Shown: positions 1-8,892, numbered from the stretch's first letter. The stretch is 41,076 bases of DNA from Bacteroidales bacterium (GCA_016283175.1 JAEEMK010000101.1:1-41076), one strand, 5' to 3'. Translations and numbers: made by a program. Notes: generated from the sequence alone by a model not told the origin.

Positions 1-1354
1 GCACACCAACGGCATCCTCGAAGCCATCCACAACCAGCTTGGCAACGACGTCGAGGTCATCTGGGTTGAAAGCGACCCCTCGACCACCAATCCCGCTGAA
101 ATCACAGGCAGCGGCTCAACCCAGGGCGACTGGACCAACGGTGGCAGCGTGCCCTATCCCATCATCAACGACGAAGGCTTCAACGCACTGATTGGCAACA
201 ACAACATCTCCGGCTATCCCACCGTCGTTTTCGTATCGCCCAACGGCTACTGGTGCGACCTCTACGGCAACGAGGACTGGCAGTTCGGCCCCTATGACTC
301 TACCGAGGCCGTTACTAAGGTAAGCGCCCTGCTCAACGCCTATCCGCAGGCAGGTGTGGTTCCCACCATCGACATCGTAGGTCCCACCACCGTCATCAAC
401 GGCAACACTGTGACCTTCGAAGCCAGCATTGTCAGCGTTGACGAGGTTACCAACATCACCTGGACCGCCAACGGCGCAACCGTCACCAGCGGCAACACCA
501 ACACTCTCACCACCAGCTGGACCACCGACGGCGACTATACCGTCGAACTCAGCGTGACCAACACCACCGGAACCACCACCAAGACCATCAACGTTCACGT
601 TATGAGCTGGAACTGGGGCAACACTATGAGCTACGGTGTCAACTTCAACGACAACACCGCCAGCGCCGGCTTCCGTATGAACAGCGGTTCGACCAGCACC
701 TGGGGCGTTATGTTCCCCGCACAGTTTATGGCCAACCGCCAGTATCTGAAGAGCGTTTCGTTCTATGCTATCGGAACTATGAAATACACCCTCGACGTCT
801 ATCAGGGTGGCGACAATACTCCCGAGACCAAGATCTACAGCCGCGCCGTCAATGGACAAGGCGAAGGCTGGCAGACAATGAACTGCAGCGGCGCCGTGGC
901 TCTCGACCCGACCAAGAACCTCTGGATCAGCCTCACCGCTCCTCACGCAGCCGGCTACGTTATGAGCCTCTATTTGAACGATGCAGGTAGCGGTTATGTC
1001 TATAGCGGCGACCCCAACGGTTGCTGGGCAAAGAGCAGCCAGGGCTGGAGCACTATGGCCGATATGGGCTATGAAGTGACCTGGGCTCTCAAAGCCACCA
1101 CAGGCAGCGAGCCCAACGCCGGCATCAACAGCATCAACGGTGTCGAAATCAACCTCTATCCCAACCCGACCACCGGTATCGTCAACATTGACGCCGAGGG
1201 TATCGAGAGCGTTGAGGTCATCGACCTGAGCGGCCGCACCGTGATGAGCGCCAACGGCAACACTATGGACATCAGCGCCCTCAACAACGGCGTATACACC
1301 GTCCGCATCAACACCGTCAACGGCACCAGCATCCAGAAGATTGTCAAGAAATAA
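1..1354 (+). CDS. T9SS cargo protein, thioredoxin-like + PKD domains (5' partial)
   Basis: The reading frame is open from base 2, so the N-terminus lies outside the window. The visible protein (about 450 residues) starts inside a thioredoxin-like fold: a stretch ending ISGYPTVVFVSPNGYW carries the cis-proline and strand typical of the second half of a thioredoxin. Any CXXC motif would be upstream and is not visible. Next comes a PKD/Ig-like domain (bases about 360-600, with the WTANG and DGDYTVELSVTN strands). A beta-rich domain of unknown family follows (about 605-1110). The last 70 residues are a type A T9SS sorting domain (LYPNPTTG near its start, GVYTVRI, ending in KIVKK). Such proteins cross the outer membrane through the type IX system and are released or anchored to surface A-LPS. 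The gene ends just before a strong terminator. The cargo role is sure; the enzymatic role is not. Confidence 0.85.
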   Translation, partial: HTNGILEAIHNQLGNDVEVIWVESDPSTTNPAEITGSGSTQGDWTNGGSVPYPIINDEGFNALIGNNNISGYPTVVFVSPNGYWCDLYGNEDWQFGPYDSTEAVTKVSALLNAYPQAGVVPTIDIVGPTTVINGNTVTFEASIVSVDEVTNITWTANGATVTSGNTNTLTTSWTTDGDYTVELSVTNTTGTTTKTINVHVMSWNWGNTMSYGVNFNDNTASAGFRMNSGSTSTWGVMFPAQFMANRQYLKSVSFYAIGTMKYTLDVYQGGDNTPETKIYSRAVNGQGEGWQTMNCSGAVALDPTKNLWISLTAPHAAGYVMSLYLNDAGSGYVYSGDPNGCWAKSSQGWSTMADMGYEVTWALKATTGSEPNAGINSINGVEINLYPNPTTGIVNIDAEGIESVEVIDLSGRTVMSANGNTMDISALNNGVYTVRINTVNGTSIQKIVKK

Positions 1355-1407
1355 CAATCAACTATATGCCGTTAAAAACGATATAACCAAATCGCTTTTT
1401 GACGAAT

Positions 1408-1451
1408 AAAACAGAGAGGGCCGCTGCGATTGCAGCGGCCCTCTCTGTTTT
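1408..1451. terminator. Bidirectional intrinsic terminator
   Basis: A perfect 20-bp stem (1408-1427 with 1432-1451) encloses a 4-base loop (gatt). The stem core is ACAGAGAGGGCCGCTGC and is flanked by A-runs on the left and T-runs on the right, so it works in both directions. It sits between the stop of the plus-strand cargo gene and the stop of the convergent minus-strand gene, whose stop codon begins two bases further on. Confidence 0.9.
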
Positions 1452-1452
1452 G

Positions 1453-2502
1453 TTAAAGATGCTGCCTGACGGCAACACCCAAATTCTTGAAGTAAAACCT
1501 TCGGAACATCGACTGGCCGTAGACGGCTCTGTACTGGCGACGGAAACGCAGATACTTCCAGCTGCGGCGCACGACGCGCACCACAGCACGACGGTGACGC
1601 TCGGGACAGTGCATATAGATTCTCTCGAAATCGTCGTCGTCGAGGCCTTTCCTGGCAAGACGCTCCTCGCCGCAACGAAGATGCAAACCAAACAGCTTGT
1701 TGCAATAATGAGTCATCAGGTCGGCAAAGATGTCGACGTCGGTGCCTGATTTCAGTTGGGCAAAAGCTTCGAAGTCGAAGCCGTCGGAACCCAGCAGCAG
1801 GCTCCAGTCAAGCAGCGTGCGGAGCCGCACCGGATTGTGGAAGAACACGGCGTGATGCTCACAATGCTTGGCAAGAAAGAACGCCGACTGCACGGTCTGT
1901 AGCGTAAGCATTTTTCCGAAACACACCACATCAGACGAGACATTTGCATCGTTCTCCAAAACCAGAGGCTTTGTTTCCCAAACAATATCGTCGTTGTGAT
2001 AGAGCAGATAACTGTGGCACTCGAACGTTGTCTTGGCGTATGAAAAGGCTATATGGCGCGGATCCTTGCGGTCGACGGCTATGCCAAGACTCTCCATCAG
2101 AGCGCCGATGCGTTCGGTGTCGGCACCGGTGTACAGGTCGTTGTCGCCACATTCGCGATGCAACGGCTCAGGATAGAGACAAGCCAACGATGACCCCTTT
2201 ACAACCACCGTAGGCAGCCGAAGCCTTTCAGCAACGAGGTTGGCAAAACTGCCTAACGCCTCCTCGCGGCGACGGTTGTCACTTTCGATGGCATTGGCAA
2301 GCGTAAGAAAATGGAACAACACGCTGCGCGGCGGACGTGCTTCGTGCGGCAGTTTGAGCACGGCATCGTACGCCAGTGCCGTCACAGCCTGCCGTCGCGT
2401 AGCGTCGAACAAATTCCGCCATTCCTCTTCTGTGGTCGGAAGAACAGCCGGCAACGCGCCGCCAAAAAGGCCATAGCGCAGCAGCGAAACAAGACAGCTC
2501 AT
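1453..2502 (-). CDS. Nucleotidyltransferase-family protein (PF14907-like)
   Basis: A 349-residue protein resembling the uncharacterised nucleotidyltransferase family found in polysaccharide and peptide biosynthesis loci. The diagnostic part is VVKGSSLACLYPEPLHR followed by GDNDLY, which matches the family pattern KG..L...YP.P..R..GD.DL, where the acidic residues bind metal. An N-terminal helical region and a C-terminal part rich in Arg and aromatic residues (RRSWKYLRFRRQYRAVYG) surround it. The start at 2502 is chosen because its ATG overlaps the TGA of the upstream glycosyltransferase (ATGA), the usual sign of translational coupling. Longer starts at 2526 or 2616 would overlap that gene more. 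The substrate is unknown; the partner glycosyltransferase suggests a surface glycan or other glycosylated product. Confidence 0.7.
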   Translation of the reverse strand: MSCLVSLLRYGLFGGALPAVLPTTEEEWRNLFDATRRQAVTALAYDAVLKLPHEARPPRSVLFHFLTLANAIESDNRRREEALGSFANLVAERLRLPTVVVKGSSLACLYPEPLHRECGDNDLYTGADTERIGALMESLGIAVDRKDPRHIAFSYAKTTFECHSYLLYHNDDIVWETKPLVLENDANVSSDVVCFGKMLTLQTVQSAFFLAKHCEHHAVFFHNPVRLRTLLDWSLLLGSDGFDFEAFAQLKSGTDVDIFADLMTHYCNKLFGLHLRCGEERLARKGLDDDDFERIYMHCPERHRRAVVRVVRRSWKYLRFRRQYRAVYGQSMFRRFYFKNLGVAVRQHL

Positions 2503-3413
2503 CTCTTTGGTCTCAATGTTCGGCATAGGCAAGCAAACAATCGGTAGACAGGCATAGGGCAGCGATGCACAGGACCGACAACAGACATAGTGCGTTCCAA
2601 ATCGGTCCACGGGCATCCCTTAACAGCCATAACACGCAGATAGACGTAGCGCATACGCACGTAGAACTGCGGCACAGCACTGTCGGTATGCCTGTCGGCA
2701 TAGTCTTTCAGAAAGGTGAAAAAGAGGCAGATATCGGTGGTAAAAAGAGCGCTGCGCCGCACCGACCAGGCTCCGGCCGTCAGCGACGGATGGTAGGTGC
2801 GACGACGGTAGAAGCGATAGGTGTCGTTGCAAAGGCAGCCCGACGCTGCTTCGACAACACGCAAACTGAACACGGTGTCTTCGAGCAACGACATTTCCTC
2901 GGGGTAGCGCAACTCGGTGTGTTCCGCCAGCCAGCTGCGGCGGATGATATTGGTGGTATGGTCGGCAATGCTGCCGTGCGGACGGACAAGCATTATTGGA
3001 TTGTACCTACGTGTCGCCGACGCATCGGGACGACAAGGTTGTGCAACCTCGTCGGGACTGTTCTGAGCGACAATGTCGCCAATGTGGAAAAAAGAAACAT
3101 CGGCAGGCATAGCCTTCAAATCGTCAATCAATGCTCCGATACCTTCGGTGTCGACAGCATCGTCGGCATCGACAAACCATAAAAACTCGCCGATGGCATT
3201 GTCGATACCTGTGTTGCGTGCCGCTGCAGCGCCACGGTGTTCAATCCGGACAATGCGTAGACCTTCGGCCGTCATAGCCAAAGGCTGTAGCGAGCCATCG
3301 TCAACGGCCACTATTTCAGCCACGCCACCGGAAAGCAGCGGACGCAGCGAAGCAACACATTCCGCAAATGCGGAGGCATTGTTGTAGACAGGTACGATGA
3401 ACGATAACAGCAT
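2499..3413 (-). CDS. Glycosyltransferase family 2
   Basis: A 304-residue GT-A fold glycosyltransferase. The N-terminus LLSFIVPVYNNA is the nucleotide-binding first strand, VDDGS follows at about 38-41, and RNTGIDNAIGEFLWFVDADD holds the metal-binding DAD (D82, D84). Enzymes of this family transfer a sugar from a nucleotide-sugar donor onto growing polysaccharide at the cytoplasmic face. The acceptor cannot be predicted. The gene ends in an ATGA overlap with the nucleotidyltransferase-like gene, so the two are surely cotranslated. It starts 89 bp downstream of pepD, with an imperfect hairpin repeat in the gap. Confidence 0.85.
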   Translation of the reverse strand: MLLSFIVPVYNNASAFAECVASLRPLLSGGVAEIVAVDDGSLQPLAMTAEGLRIVRIEHRGAAAARNTGIDNAIGEFLWFVDADDAVDTEGIGALIDDLKAMPADVSFFHIGDIVAQNSPDEVAQPCRPDASATRRYNPIMLVRPHGSIADHTTNIIRRSWLAEHTELRYPEEMSLLEDTVFSLRVVEAASGCLCNDTYRFYRRRTYHPSLTAGAWSVRRSALFTTDICLFFTFLKDYADRHTDSAVPQFYVRMRYVYLRVMAVKGCPWTDLERTMSVVGPVHRCPMPVYRLFACLCRTLRPKR

Positions 3414-3420
3414 TGGAAGC

Positions 3421-3497
3421 GGAAAACAGAGAACGGAAAACGGAGAACAGGCTAACGCATAAAATCGTTCTCCGTTCTCCGTTTTCAGTTCTCCGTT
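3421..3497. repeat. Intergenic GGAGAAC/GTTCTCC repeat with hairpin
   Basis: The gap between pepD and the glycosyltransferase gene is almost filled by copies of a short motif (GGAAAACNGAGAAC on the left, its complement on the right). The arms at 3429-3448 and 3474-3493 are inverted 20-mers with one mismatch, and the right side holds extra CTCCGTT units. It could fold as a weak attenuator or processing hairpin between pepD and the glycosyltransferase, or be an expanding simple repeat. There is no terminator-type T-run on the minus strand. Confidence 0.7.
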
Positions 3498-3502
3498 AAA
3501 AA

Positions 3503-4960
3503 TTATTTCTTTTCAGGTATAGCCTCAAGAGCAGCGACAAGATAGTCGAAGAACTTCTTGCAGCTGGGTATGTTGGCGCGCTCGTCGGGGCTGTGGGGGC
3601 TCTGCAGCGTCGGGCCGAAGGAGATCATCTCCATATCGGGATACTTGCCGCCCAGCAGGCCGCACTCCAAACCGGCGTGGATGGCCATAATGGCAGGTTC
3701 CTTCTTGTAGAGCTTCTTGTAGGTCTGCTTCATAGTCTTGAGCAGGGTGCTCTGCATATTGGGTTTCCAGCCCGGATAGGCGCCGCTCAGCTGGCACTTG
3801 CCGCCAGCCAGCTCGGCGAGGCAGACGAGACGCTCGGCAAGGGCATCCTTGGCAGTGTCGACACTGGAACGCAACAGAGCGTAGACGACGAACTTCTTGC
3901 TAGCGGTAGTCTTGGTGATGGCCAGGTTCAGCGAAGTTTCGACGAGGCCTTCCATATCCTTGCTCATACGTATGACACCGTTGGGGGCCACCATCATCAG
4001 GTTGATGATTTTCTGGGTGCCCTCTTCGTCGATGACGGTGGGGTTCATACGCACTTTCTCATATTTCATAAAGAAGTCAGGCTCGACGGCGGCGAGTTCT
4101 TTCTTCACCCAACCGGCAACCTTGTCGAACTCCTTGAGGATGCAGCCCTCGTGCTCCTTGGGCATAGCGACGACAGCCTCGGCGTCGCGCGGGATGGCGT
4201 TGCGCATATTGCCGCCTTCGATGCTGATGAGACGTATGCCGCACTCTGCAACCCAGCGCAGATGACGGAACAGGAGCTTGTTGGCATTGGCACGGCCGGT
4301 GTTGATTTCCATACCGGAGTGACCGCCCTTGAGGCCGCCGATGGTGAGCTTGTAGGCGACCATACCCTTGGGAGCCTTCTCGGTGGCATAGGGGATGCTG
4401 ATGGCAGCGTCGATACCGCCGGCGCAACCCACATAGAGTTCGCCCTCGGTCTCGCTGTCGAGGTTGAGCAGGAAGTCGCCCTTCAGTTCGCCAGCTTTCA
4501 GGCCGAAGGCACCGGTCATACCGGTTTCCTCGTCGGTGGTGATGAGAGCCTCGAGAGGACCGTGCTTGATGGTCTTCGACTCGAAGACGGCCATAATAGC
4601 GGCCACGCCCATACCGTCGTCGGCACCGAGGGTGGTGTCGCAAGCGTATACCCAGTCTTCAACAATCTTGGTCTCGATGGGGTCTTTCAGGAAGTCGTGC
4701 TTCTTGCCGGCACGTGCCTGAGGCACCATATCCATATGAGCCTGCAGAACAACGGGACGGCGTTTTTCCATACCCTTGGTAGCAGGTTTGGTCATAATGA
4801 CGTTGCCGACCTTGTCAACACGGCAGTCGATTTTTTTGCTTTTTGCCCATTTAACTAAGAAGTCGCGGACAGCATCCTCGTGCTTCGAGGGACGCGGGCA
4901 GCGCGTAAGGGAGTAGAAATTGCTCCACAGCGCTTTCGGTTCAAGATCTTTGATTGTCAT
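3503..4960 (-). CDS. pepD: Aminoacyl-histidine dipeptidase (M20 family)
   Basis: A 485-residue cytosolic metallopeptidase of the PepD/carnosinase branch of M20, about the usual length. It splits Xaa-His and other dipeptides so that imported peptides can be used. Metal and catalytic residues are visible: H75 and D77 in QAHMDM, D114/D115 in LGADDG, E144 and E145 in TTDEETG, and the HSGMEI motif of the dimerisation (lid) region. The end of the protein carries GLECGLL and SFGPTLQSPHSPDE, typical of PepD. A good promoter lies 46 bp upstream of the start, facing away from the radical-SAM gene. Peptide use fits the amino-acid-fermenting genes elsewhere in the window. Confidence 0.95.
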   Translation of the reverse strand: MTIKDLEPKALWSNFYSLTRCPRPSKHEDAVRDFLVKWAKSKKIDCRVDKVGNVIMTKPATKGMEKRRPVVLQAHMDMVPQARAGKKHDFLKDPIETKIVEDWVYACDTTLGADDGMGVAAIMAVFESKTIKHGPLEALITTDEETGMTGAFGLKAGELKGDFLLNLDSETEGELYVGCAGGIDAAISIPYATEKAPKGMVAYKLTIGGLKGGHSGMEINTGRANANKLLFRHLRWVAECGIRLISIEGGNMRNAIPRDAEAVVAMPKEHEGCILKEFDKVAGWVKKELAAVEPDFFMKYEKVRMNPTVIDEEGTQKIINLMMVAPNGVIRMSKDMEGLVETSLNLAITKTTASKKFVVYALLRSSVDTAKDALAERLVCLAELAGGKCQLSGAYPGWKPNMQSTLLKTMKQTYKKLYKKEPAIMAIHAGLECGLLGGKYPDMEMISFGPTLQSPHSPDERANIPSCKKFFDYLVAALEAIPEKK

Positions 4961-5005
4961 AGTATTATATCATTTAATAGTTATACTTCATTTCAAATGA
5001 GGGTA

Positions 5006-5036
5006 CAAAATTACATTTTTTATTTGGAACAGCAAA
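5006..5036 (-). promoter_or_regulatory. Promoter of pepD (Bacteroidota type)
   Basis: Read on the minus strand, TTTG (5036-5033) is followed after exactly 19 bases by TAATTTTG (5013-5006). This is a full match to the TTTG-N19-TAnnTTTG consensus of the Bacteroidota primary sigma factor. The predicted start of transcription is close to 4999, giving a leader of about 40 nt. No equally good promoter is visible for the divergent radical-SAM gene. Confidence 0.85.
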
Positions 5037-5067
5037 ATTTTTTTTTAAAAGAGTCGTTAGAAAAGAT

Positions 5068-5970
5068 ATGACACACTGCCCCAAATGCCCACGGAAATGC
5101 AAAGCCAAGCCAGGTTTCTGCAACAGCGATTCGGAACATCCCGAGATTGCCGCTGTGTATGCACATACAGGTGAGGAACCGCCCATTTCAGGCAAAAAAG
5201 GTATCAGCAATATTTTCTTTGCACATTGCAACCTGCAGTGTGTCTATTGCCAGAACCACAGCATTTCGCGCGCAGAAGTCGATCCCACGATGATTACGCT
5301 GCACAGCGTCGATGAGATTGTCGATGCCACGGCACAGAGCCTGAAAAAGACAGAAAACATTGTTGGACTGGTCAGCGCCACCCAGTATAGCGACCTCGTC
5401 ATACCTATCGTGGAAGGGCTGCACAAGAAAGGACTGTACCCTACAATAGTGTACAACACCAACGGATATGAGAGTGTCGACGTGCTGCGACAGATTGCCG
5501 ACTACGTTGACATCTATCTGCCCGACTTCAAATACAGCGACCACGTCTTGGCACGGAGTTATTCCAACGCTGCCGACTATCCCGATGTCGCCGCAGCAGC
5601 CTTGAAAGAAATGTACAACCAAAAAGGGTCATCACTACCAACAGACAACGACGGGTTGGCATTCCGCGGCCTCGTTGTGCGCCACCTTGTTCTGCCCGGA
5701 CAGGTCGACAACTCGATACGCTGTCTTGAATGGTTGGCCGACAACCTGTCGCCCAACATATACGTTTCGTTGATGGCGCAATACTATCCTCCCGAAGGCA
5801 TCAAGCTGCCCGACCAGTTGGCACGACGTCTCAAGGCAGAGGAATACGAGCAGGTAGTCGACGCATTCTATAGTCTCGGTTTTCATCGCGGTTGGGTGCA
5901 GGAGCTCGATGCATCCGAATGCTATAGACCCCATTTCGGCACAACAACAACATTCGGAAACAAACAATAA
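5068..5970 (+). CDS. Radical-SAM protein, PflX/pyruvate formate-lyase-activase-like
   Basis: A 300-residue radical-SAM enzyme of the COG1313 (PflX-like) group. The CX3CX2C motif that holds the 4Fe-4S cluster is C54-C58-C61 (HCNLQCVYCQN). Four more cysteines at the N-terminus (C4, C7, C11, C18; CPKCPRKCK) could bind a further metal. GLYPTIVYNTNGY and DIYLPDFKYSD are the barrel strands typical of activating enzymes. Its true substrate is unknown; the family is often annotated as a glycyl-radical-enzyme activase by homology only. No glycyl-radical enzyme is near. The next gene follows after 24 bp, so they probably form a unit. Confidence 0.85.
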   Translation: MTHCPKCPRKCKAKPGFCNSDSEHPEIAAVYAHTGEEPPISGKKGISNIFFAHCNLQCVYCQNHSISRAEVDPTMITLHSVDEIVDATAQSLKKTENIVGLVSATQYSDLVIPIVEGLHKKGLYPTIVYNTNGYESVDVLRQIADYVDIYLPDFKYSDHVLARSYSNAADYPDVAAAALKEMYNQKGSSLPTDNDGLAFRGLVVRHLVLPGQVDNSIRCLEWLADNLSPNIYVSLMAQYYPPEGIKLPDQLARRLKAEEYEQVVDAFYSLGFHRGWVQELDASECYRPHFGTTTTFGNKQ

Positions 5971-5994
5971 CATCATTCAAAACCCATAATTAAA

Positions 5995-6597
5995 ATGGCT
6001 CGCCAGGAAAGACTAAAGTTCGACTACGAAGAGTATTTCAATGAAAAACTTGAATACACCGCAGTACTGATGTGGAACACCCACCATCAGGCATTCACTT
6101 TTGCCTTCTACCTCAACCAGCTCTACAACCTAAACCTTGAGCGGCGCGACGACATAGAGTCGGGCGACGGTGCCACACTGTGCCCGCTGTACAGCTGCCA
6201 ATCGGACAACAACCAGATAGCCTTTTTTCTAGTTGACAGGCCTGCCACAACATCAATGCAGAGTGAATATTTCGACAAAATAATGCTCATTGTGGGTGCC
6301 GACGCATTCGAAATAGCACAAAACATATACAACGAGACATCGCAAAGCGGCGAGAAACTGCCAGCATCACCAGAACACGAGGAGATACTGAATTCCTTTG
6401 TAGAAACAGGCATTTTTGAATGTGCTATGTTTGATTTTTCCGACCCTGACAGACCAGAGACAACATATTTCCCCACGACAAACAGCAACGCAGCGTTGCA
6501 GAAGAAACGTTCACGTTTTATGAAAGAGCAGCGTGAAACAGTAACAGACATAATCCTTGCCCTCGAATCGCTATTGCCCGAATACGACTCAGAATGA
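5995..6597 (+). CDS. Conserved hypothetical protein, possibly IPExxxVDY-like
   Basis: A 200-residue soluble protein without signal peptide or membrane segment. The start (YTAVLMWNTHHQAFTFAFYLNQLYNLNLERRDDIE) resembles the opening of the Bacteroidota IPExxxVDY family, where a short helix precedes an NLNL.R.DD motif. A second block, FDKIMLIVGADAFE, also fits, but the signature that names the family is not evident here, so this is a weak match. The C-terminus is a charged helix (KKRSRFMKEQRETVTDIILALESLL). It follows the radical-SAM gene by 24 bp. Function unknown. Confidence 0.7.
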   Translation: MARQERLKFDYEEYFNEKLEYTAVLMWNTHHQAFTFAFYLNQLYNLNLERRDDIESGDGATLCPLYSCQSDNNQIAFFLVDRPATTSMQSEYFDKIMLIVGADAFEIAQNIYNETSQSGEKLPASPEHEEILNSFVETGIFECAMFDFSDPDRPETTYFPTTNSNAALQKKRSRFMKEQRETVTDIILALESLLPEYDSE

Positions 6598-6653
6598 CAG
6601 CTATTTCTCGTTGAGGCGTAGAAATATTTTTTTCACAGATTAATTTTTTTGTT

Positions 6654-6661
6654 TACCTTTG
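6654..6661 (+). promoter_or_regulatory. -7 promoter box of the DUF349 gene
   Basis: TACCTTTG matches TAnnTTTG, 85 bp before the start codon. No TTTG lies at the correct upstream distance, only a T-run, so the -33 part is weak. The position implies a leader of roughly 80 nt. Confidence 0.6.
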
Positions 6662-6746
6662 CATTTCAACAATGAAAGGCCAAAGGGTCTACATTATTAA
6701 CCAATCTACTTAAAAACAAGCAATTGTAACACAAATTCAACATTCT

Positions 6747-8753
6747 ATGGACGAACCAAAAGAAATGCAGAACGAGACTATGGATGCACTCAATCCGCAA
6801 CCCGAAAACGAGGCAATCCTGTCCGAGCAGACACCCGAAACGCTGGCAGAATCACCTGCTGAAACCATCCCTGCCGAAGCCCCCAAACAGGAAGCTGAAA
6901 GCACTGACATCCAGCCCAATGCCACAAATGAGCATTCAGGAGAAAACATCGAAACAGCAGAATCCGAAGAGGCGGAAATCGAGGAAGAACCTGTCGTGGA
7001 CTATAACAGCCACAGCCGTGAAGAGTTGGTAGAAGCCCTCAAAGAGCTGCTGCAGACCGACGACATCACCAAGATCAAAAACCGTGTAGGCGCTATCAAA
7101 CTACGCTTCGCCGAAGCCGACAAAGAGGCCAAAAAAGCCGCTTTCGACAAATTCATCGAAGATGGCGGCAACAAAGACGAATACGAAGGCGGCGATGACG
7201 CAGTGGCCGAAGCCTACCGCAAAACATACAGCATCTATCGCGAACGCAGACAGAAACACATCGACGAGATCGAAGCCGCAAAGAAACACAACCTCGAACT
7301 CAAACAACAGATACTCGAAGAACTGCGCAAACTCATCGACGACGAGTCTGAGAGCCTTAAGCACTCCTACGATGAGTTCAACGCCATTCAGGATCGCTGG
7401 AAAGCCATCGGCGACGTACCACGCGCAGAAATGAACGGACTGTGGCAAAGCTACCACTTCCTTGTCGAGCAGTTCTTCAACAAAGTCAAAATCAACAAAG
7501 AGCTGATGCTCCTTGACCAGAAAAAGAACCTCGAAAGCAAGACCCTGCTCTGCGAGAAAGCCGAAGAGCTCATCGTAGAGCCTTCCATCGCCAAAGCTGC
7601 CAAAGAGTTGCAGAGCCTGCGTGAGCAGTGGCGCGAGATAGGCCCCGTACCTGTGGAACAGAACGACGAGATTTGGGCTCGTTTCCGCAACGCCGCCAGC
7701 CAGATCGACGAACGCCGTCGCGAATACTACGAGCAACGTCGCGAAGAGATGGAGAAAAACCTGCTTGCCAAACAAGCACTGGTCGAAAAAGCGCAGGAAC
7801 TGACCGCAGAGACACCCACCACAACAAAGCAGTGGAACGACATCTCCGCACAACTCGACGAGTTGCTGAAGGTGTGGAAGAGCATAGGTCCCGTGCCTCG
7901 CGAGCAGAACGAAGAAATATGGAATACCTTCAAAGGCAGCATCGACCGCTTCTACGCTGGAAAGAAACAGTATTTCGACAGCGTAAAGGACGAACAGAGC
8001 GAGAACTACAACAAGAAGATGGAACTCTGCCTGCAGGCCGAAGCCATTGCTCAGCGCGACGACTGGAAAAAGGCCACCGAAGAGCTGCTCAAGCTGCAGG
8101 ACGAGTGGAAACACATAGGCCCCGTCAGCCGCAAGGTAAGCGAGAAGATATGGCAGCGCTTCCGCGGTGCCTGCGACGAATTCTTCAAACGCAAGTCTGA
8201 TTATTTCACCACATTGCGCGGCTCGGAGCAGGAAAACCTGCAGAAGAAAGAAGCCATCCTTGCCGAGCTCAAAGCCTTCGCCTTCGGCGACGACAAGGAT
8301 GAGAACCTCACCGCCATCAAAGACTTCCAGCGTCGCTGGATGGAGGTAGGATTTGTACCCATCGCCGACAAGCAGCGCCTTCAGAAAGAGTTCCGCGAGA
8401 CCATCAACGCTATGTTCGAGAAACTGAAAATCACCGCACGTGAGGCAGAGCTCAGCTCGTTCCGCGAAACCCTCCACAGCACCAAAGGCAGTCGCCAAAT
8501 CAGCGACAAGCGCGAGCAGTTGCTCGAACAGATACAGAAGCTGCGCGGCGACCTGAACCTGTGGGAGAACAACCTCGGATTCCTTGCCAGCTCGAAACAG
8601 GCCGACCTGCTGAAAGAAGAGTTTGAAAAGAAGATGCAGGGTGCCCGCCAGGAGATAGCCCTGCTCGAAGCCAAGCTAAAAATCCTCGACAGCGAAGAGA
8701 AAGCCGCTGCAGAAAGCAAGGCCGAAAAGCCCACCGAGGAGAAGGCAGAATAA
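6747..8753 (+). CDS. DUF349 repeat protein, long coiled coil
   Basis: A 668-residue cytosolic protein. Residues 1-90 are acidic and rich in Pro/Glu and probably disordered. Five DUF349 repeats follow, each with the core W(K/R)xIGPVPRExNEEIWxxF; their leading Trp residues are at about 218, 295, 377, 454 and 531, giving a period near 80. The fourth and fifth copies drift (GPVSRK, GFVPIA). The C-terminus (550-668) is a charged coiled coil. DUF349 proteins are widespread in Bacteroidota and their role is not established; the extended helical shape suggests a scaffold or nucleic-acid-associated role. A leader with its own promoter lies upstream and a stable hairpin downstream, so it is probably monocistronic. 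Confidence 0.9.
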   Translation: MDEPKEMQNETMDALNPQPENEAILSEQTPETLAESPAETIPAEAPKQEAESTDIQPNATNEHSGENIETAESEEAEIEEEPVVDYNSHSREELVEALKELLQTDDITKIKNRVGAIKLRFAEADKEAKKAAFDKFIEDGGNKDEYEGGDDAVAEAYRKTYSIYRERRQKHIDEIEAAKKHNLELKQQILEELRKLIDDESESLKHSYDEFNAIQDRWKAIGDVPRAEMNGLWQSYHFLVEQFFNKVKINKELMLLDQKKNLESKTLLCEKAEELIVEPSIAKAAKELQSLREQWREIGPVPVEQNDEIWARFRNAASQIDERRREYYEQRREEMEKNLLAKQALVEKAQELTAETPTTTKQWNDISAQLDELLKVWKSIGPVPREQNEEIWNTFKGSIDRFYAGKKQYFDSVKDEQSENYNKKMELCLQAEAIAQRDDWKKATEELLKLQDEWKHIGPVSRKVSEKIWQRFRGACDEFFKRKSDYFTTLRGSEQENLQKKEAILAELKAFAFGDDKDENLTAIKDFQRRWMEVGFVPIADKQRLQKEFRETINAMFEKLKITAREAELSSFRETLHSTKGSRQISDKREQLLEQIQKLRGDLNLWENNLGFLASSKQADLLKEEFEKKMQGARQEIALLEAKLKILDSEEKAAAESKAEKPTEEKAE

Positions 8754-8781
8754 CAGCATTGCCGCACAGCGGTAAACATAA

Positions 8782-8810
8782 AGAGGCGCGCCCCTGCGGG
8801 GCGCGCCTCT
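8782..8810 (+). terminator. GC-rich hairpin after the DUF349 gene
   Basis: A perfect 13-bp stem (AGAGGCGCGCCCC at 8782-8794, its complement at 8798-8810) with a 3-base loop, 28 bp after the stop codon. Very stable, but followed by ATTCTCAAAA and not a T-run, so termination is likely but not textbook. Confidence 0.7.
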
Positions 8811-8867
8811 ATTCTCAAAAGTCAGTGCGTGTAAATATACCGAATTTCACGGTTCCACTTTTTTTCG

Positions 8868-8875
8868 TATTTTTG
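8868..8875 (+). promoter_or_regulatory. -7 promoter box of the gldB-like gene
   Basis: TATTTTTG matches TAnnTTTG, 17 bp before the ATG at 8893. The leader would be only about 10 nt. A TTTC occurs near the expected -33 place in place of TTTG. Confidence 0.6.
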
Positions 8876-8892
8876 CAAACTGTTTAATAAAT

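Noticed and set aside
116..1357. Long minus-strand frame opposite the first cargo gene
   Set aside because: Shadow frame from a biased codon pattern (Val/Gly/Ala/Asp only); the plus strand has clear PKD and T9SS domains.
2503..2616. Longer start for the nucleotidyltransferase-like gene
   Set aside because: It would overlap the glycosyltransferase gene by more than 100 bp; the ATGA coupling start at 2502 is better.
3593..4858. 421-codon plus-strand frame opposite pepD
   Set aside because: Shadow of pepD with a Gly/Leu/His-rich composition; metal ligands are on the minus strand.
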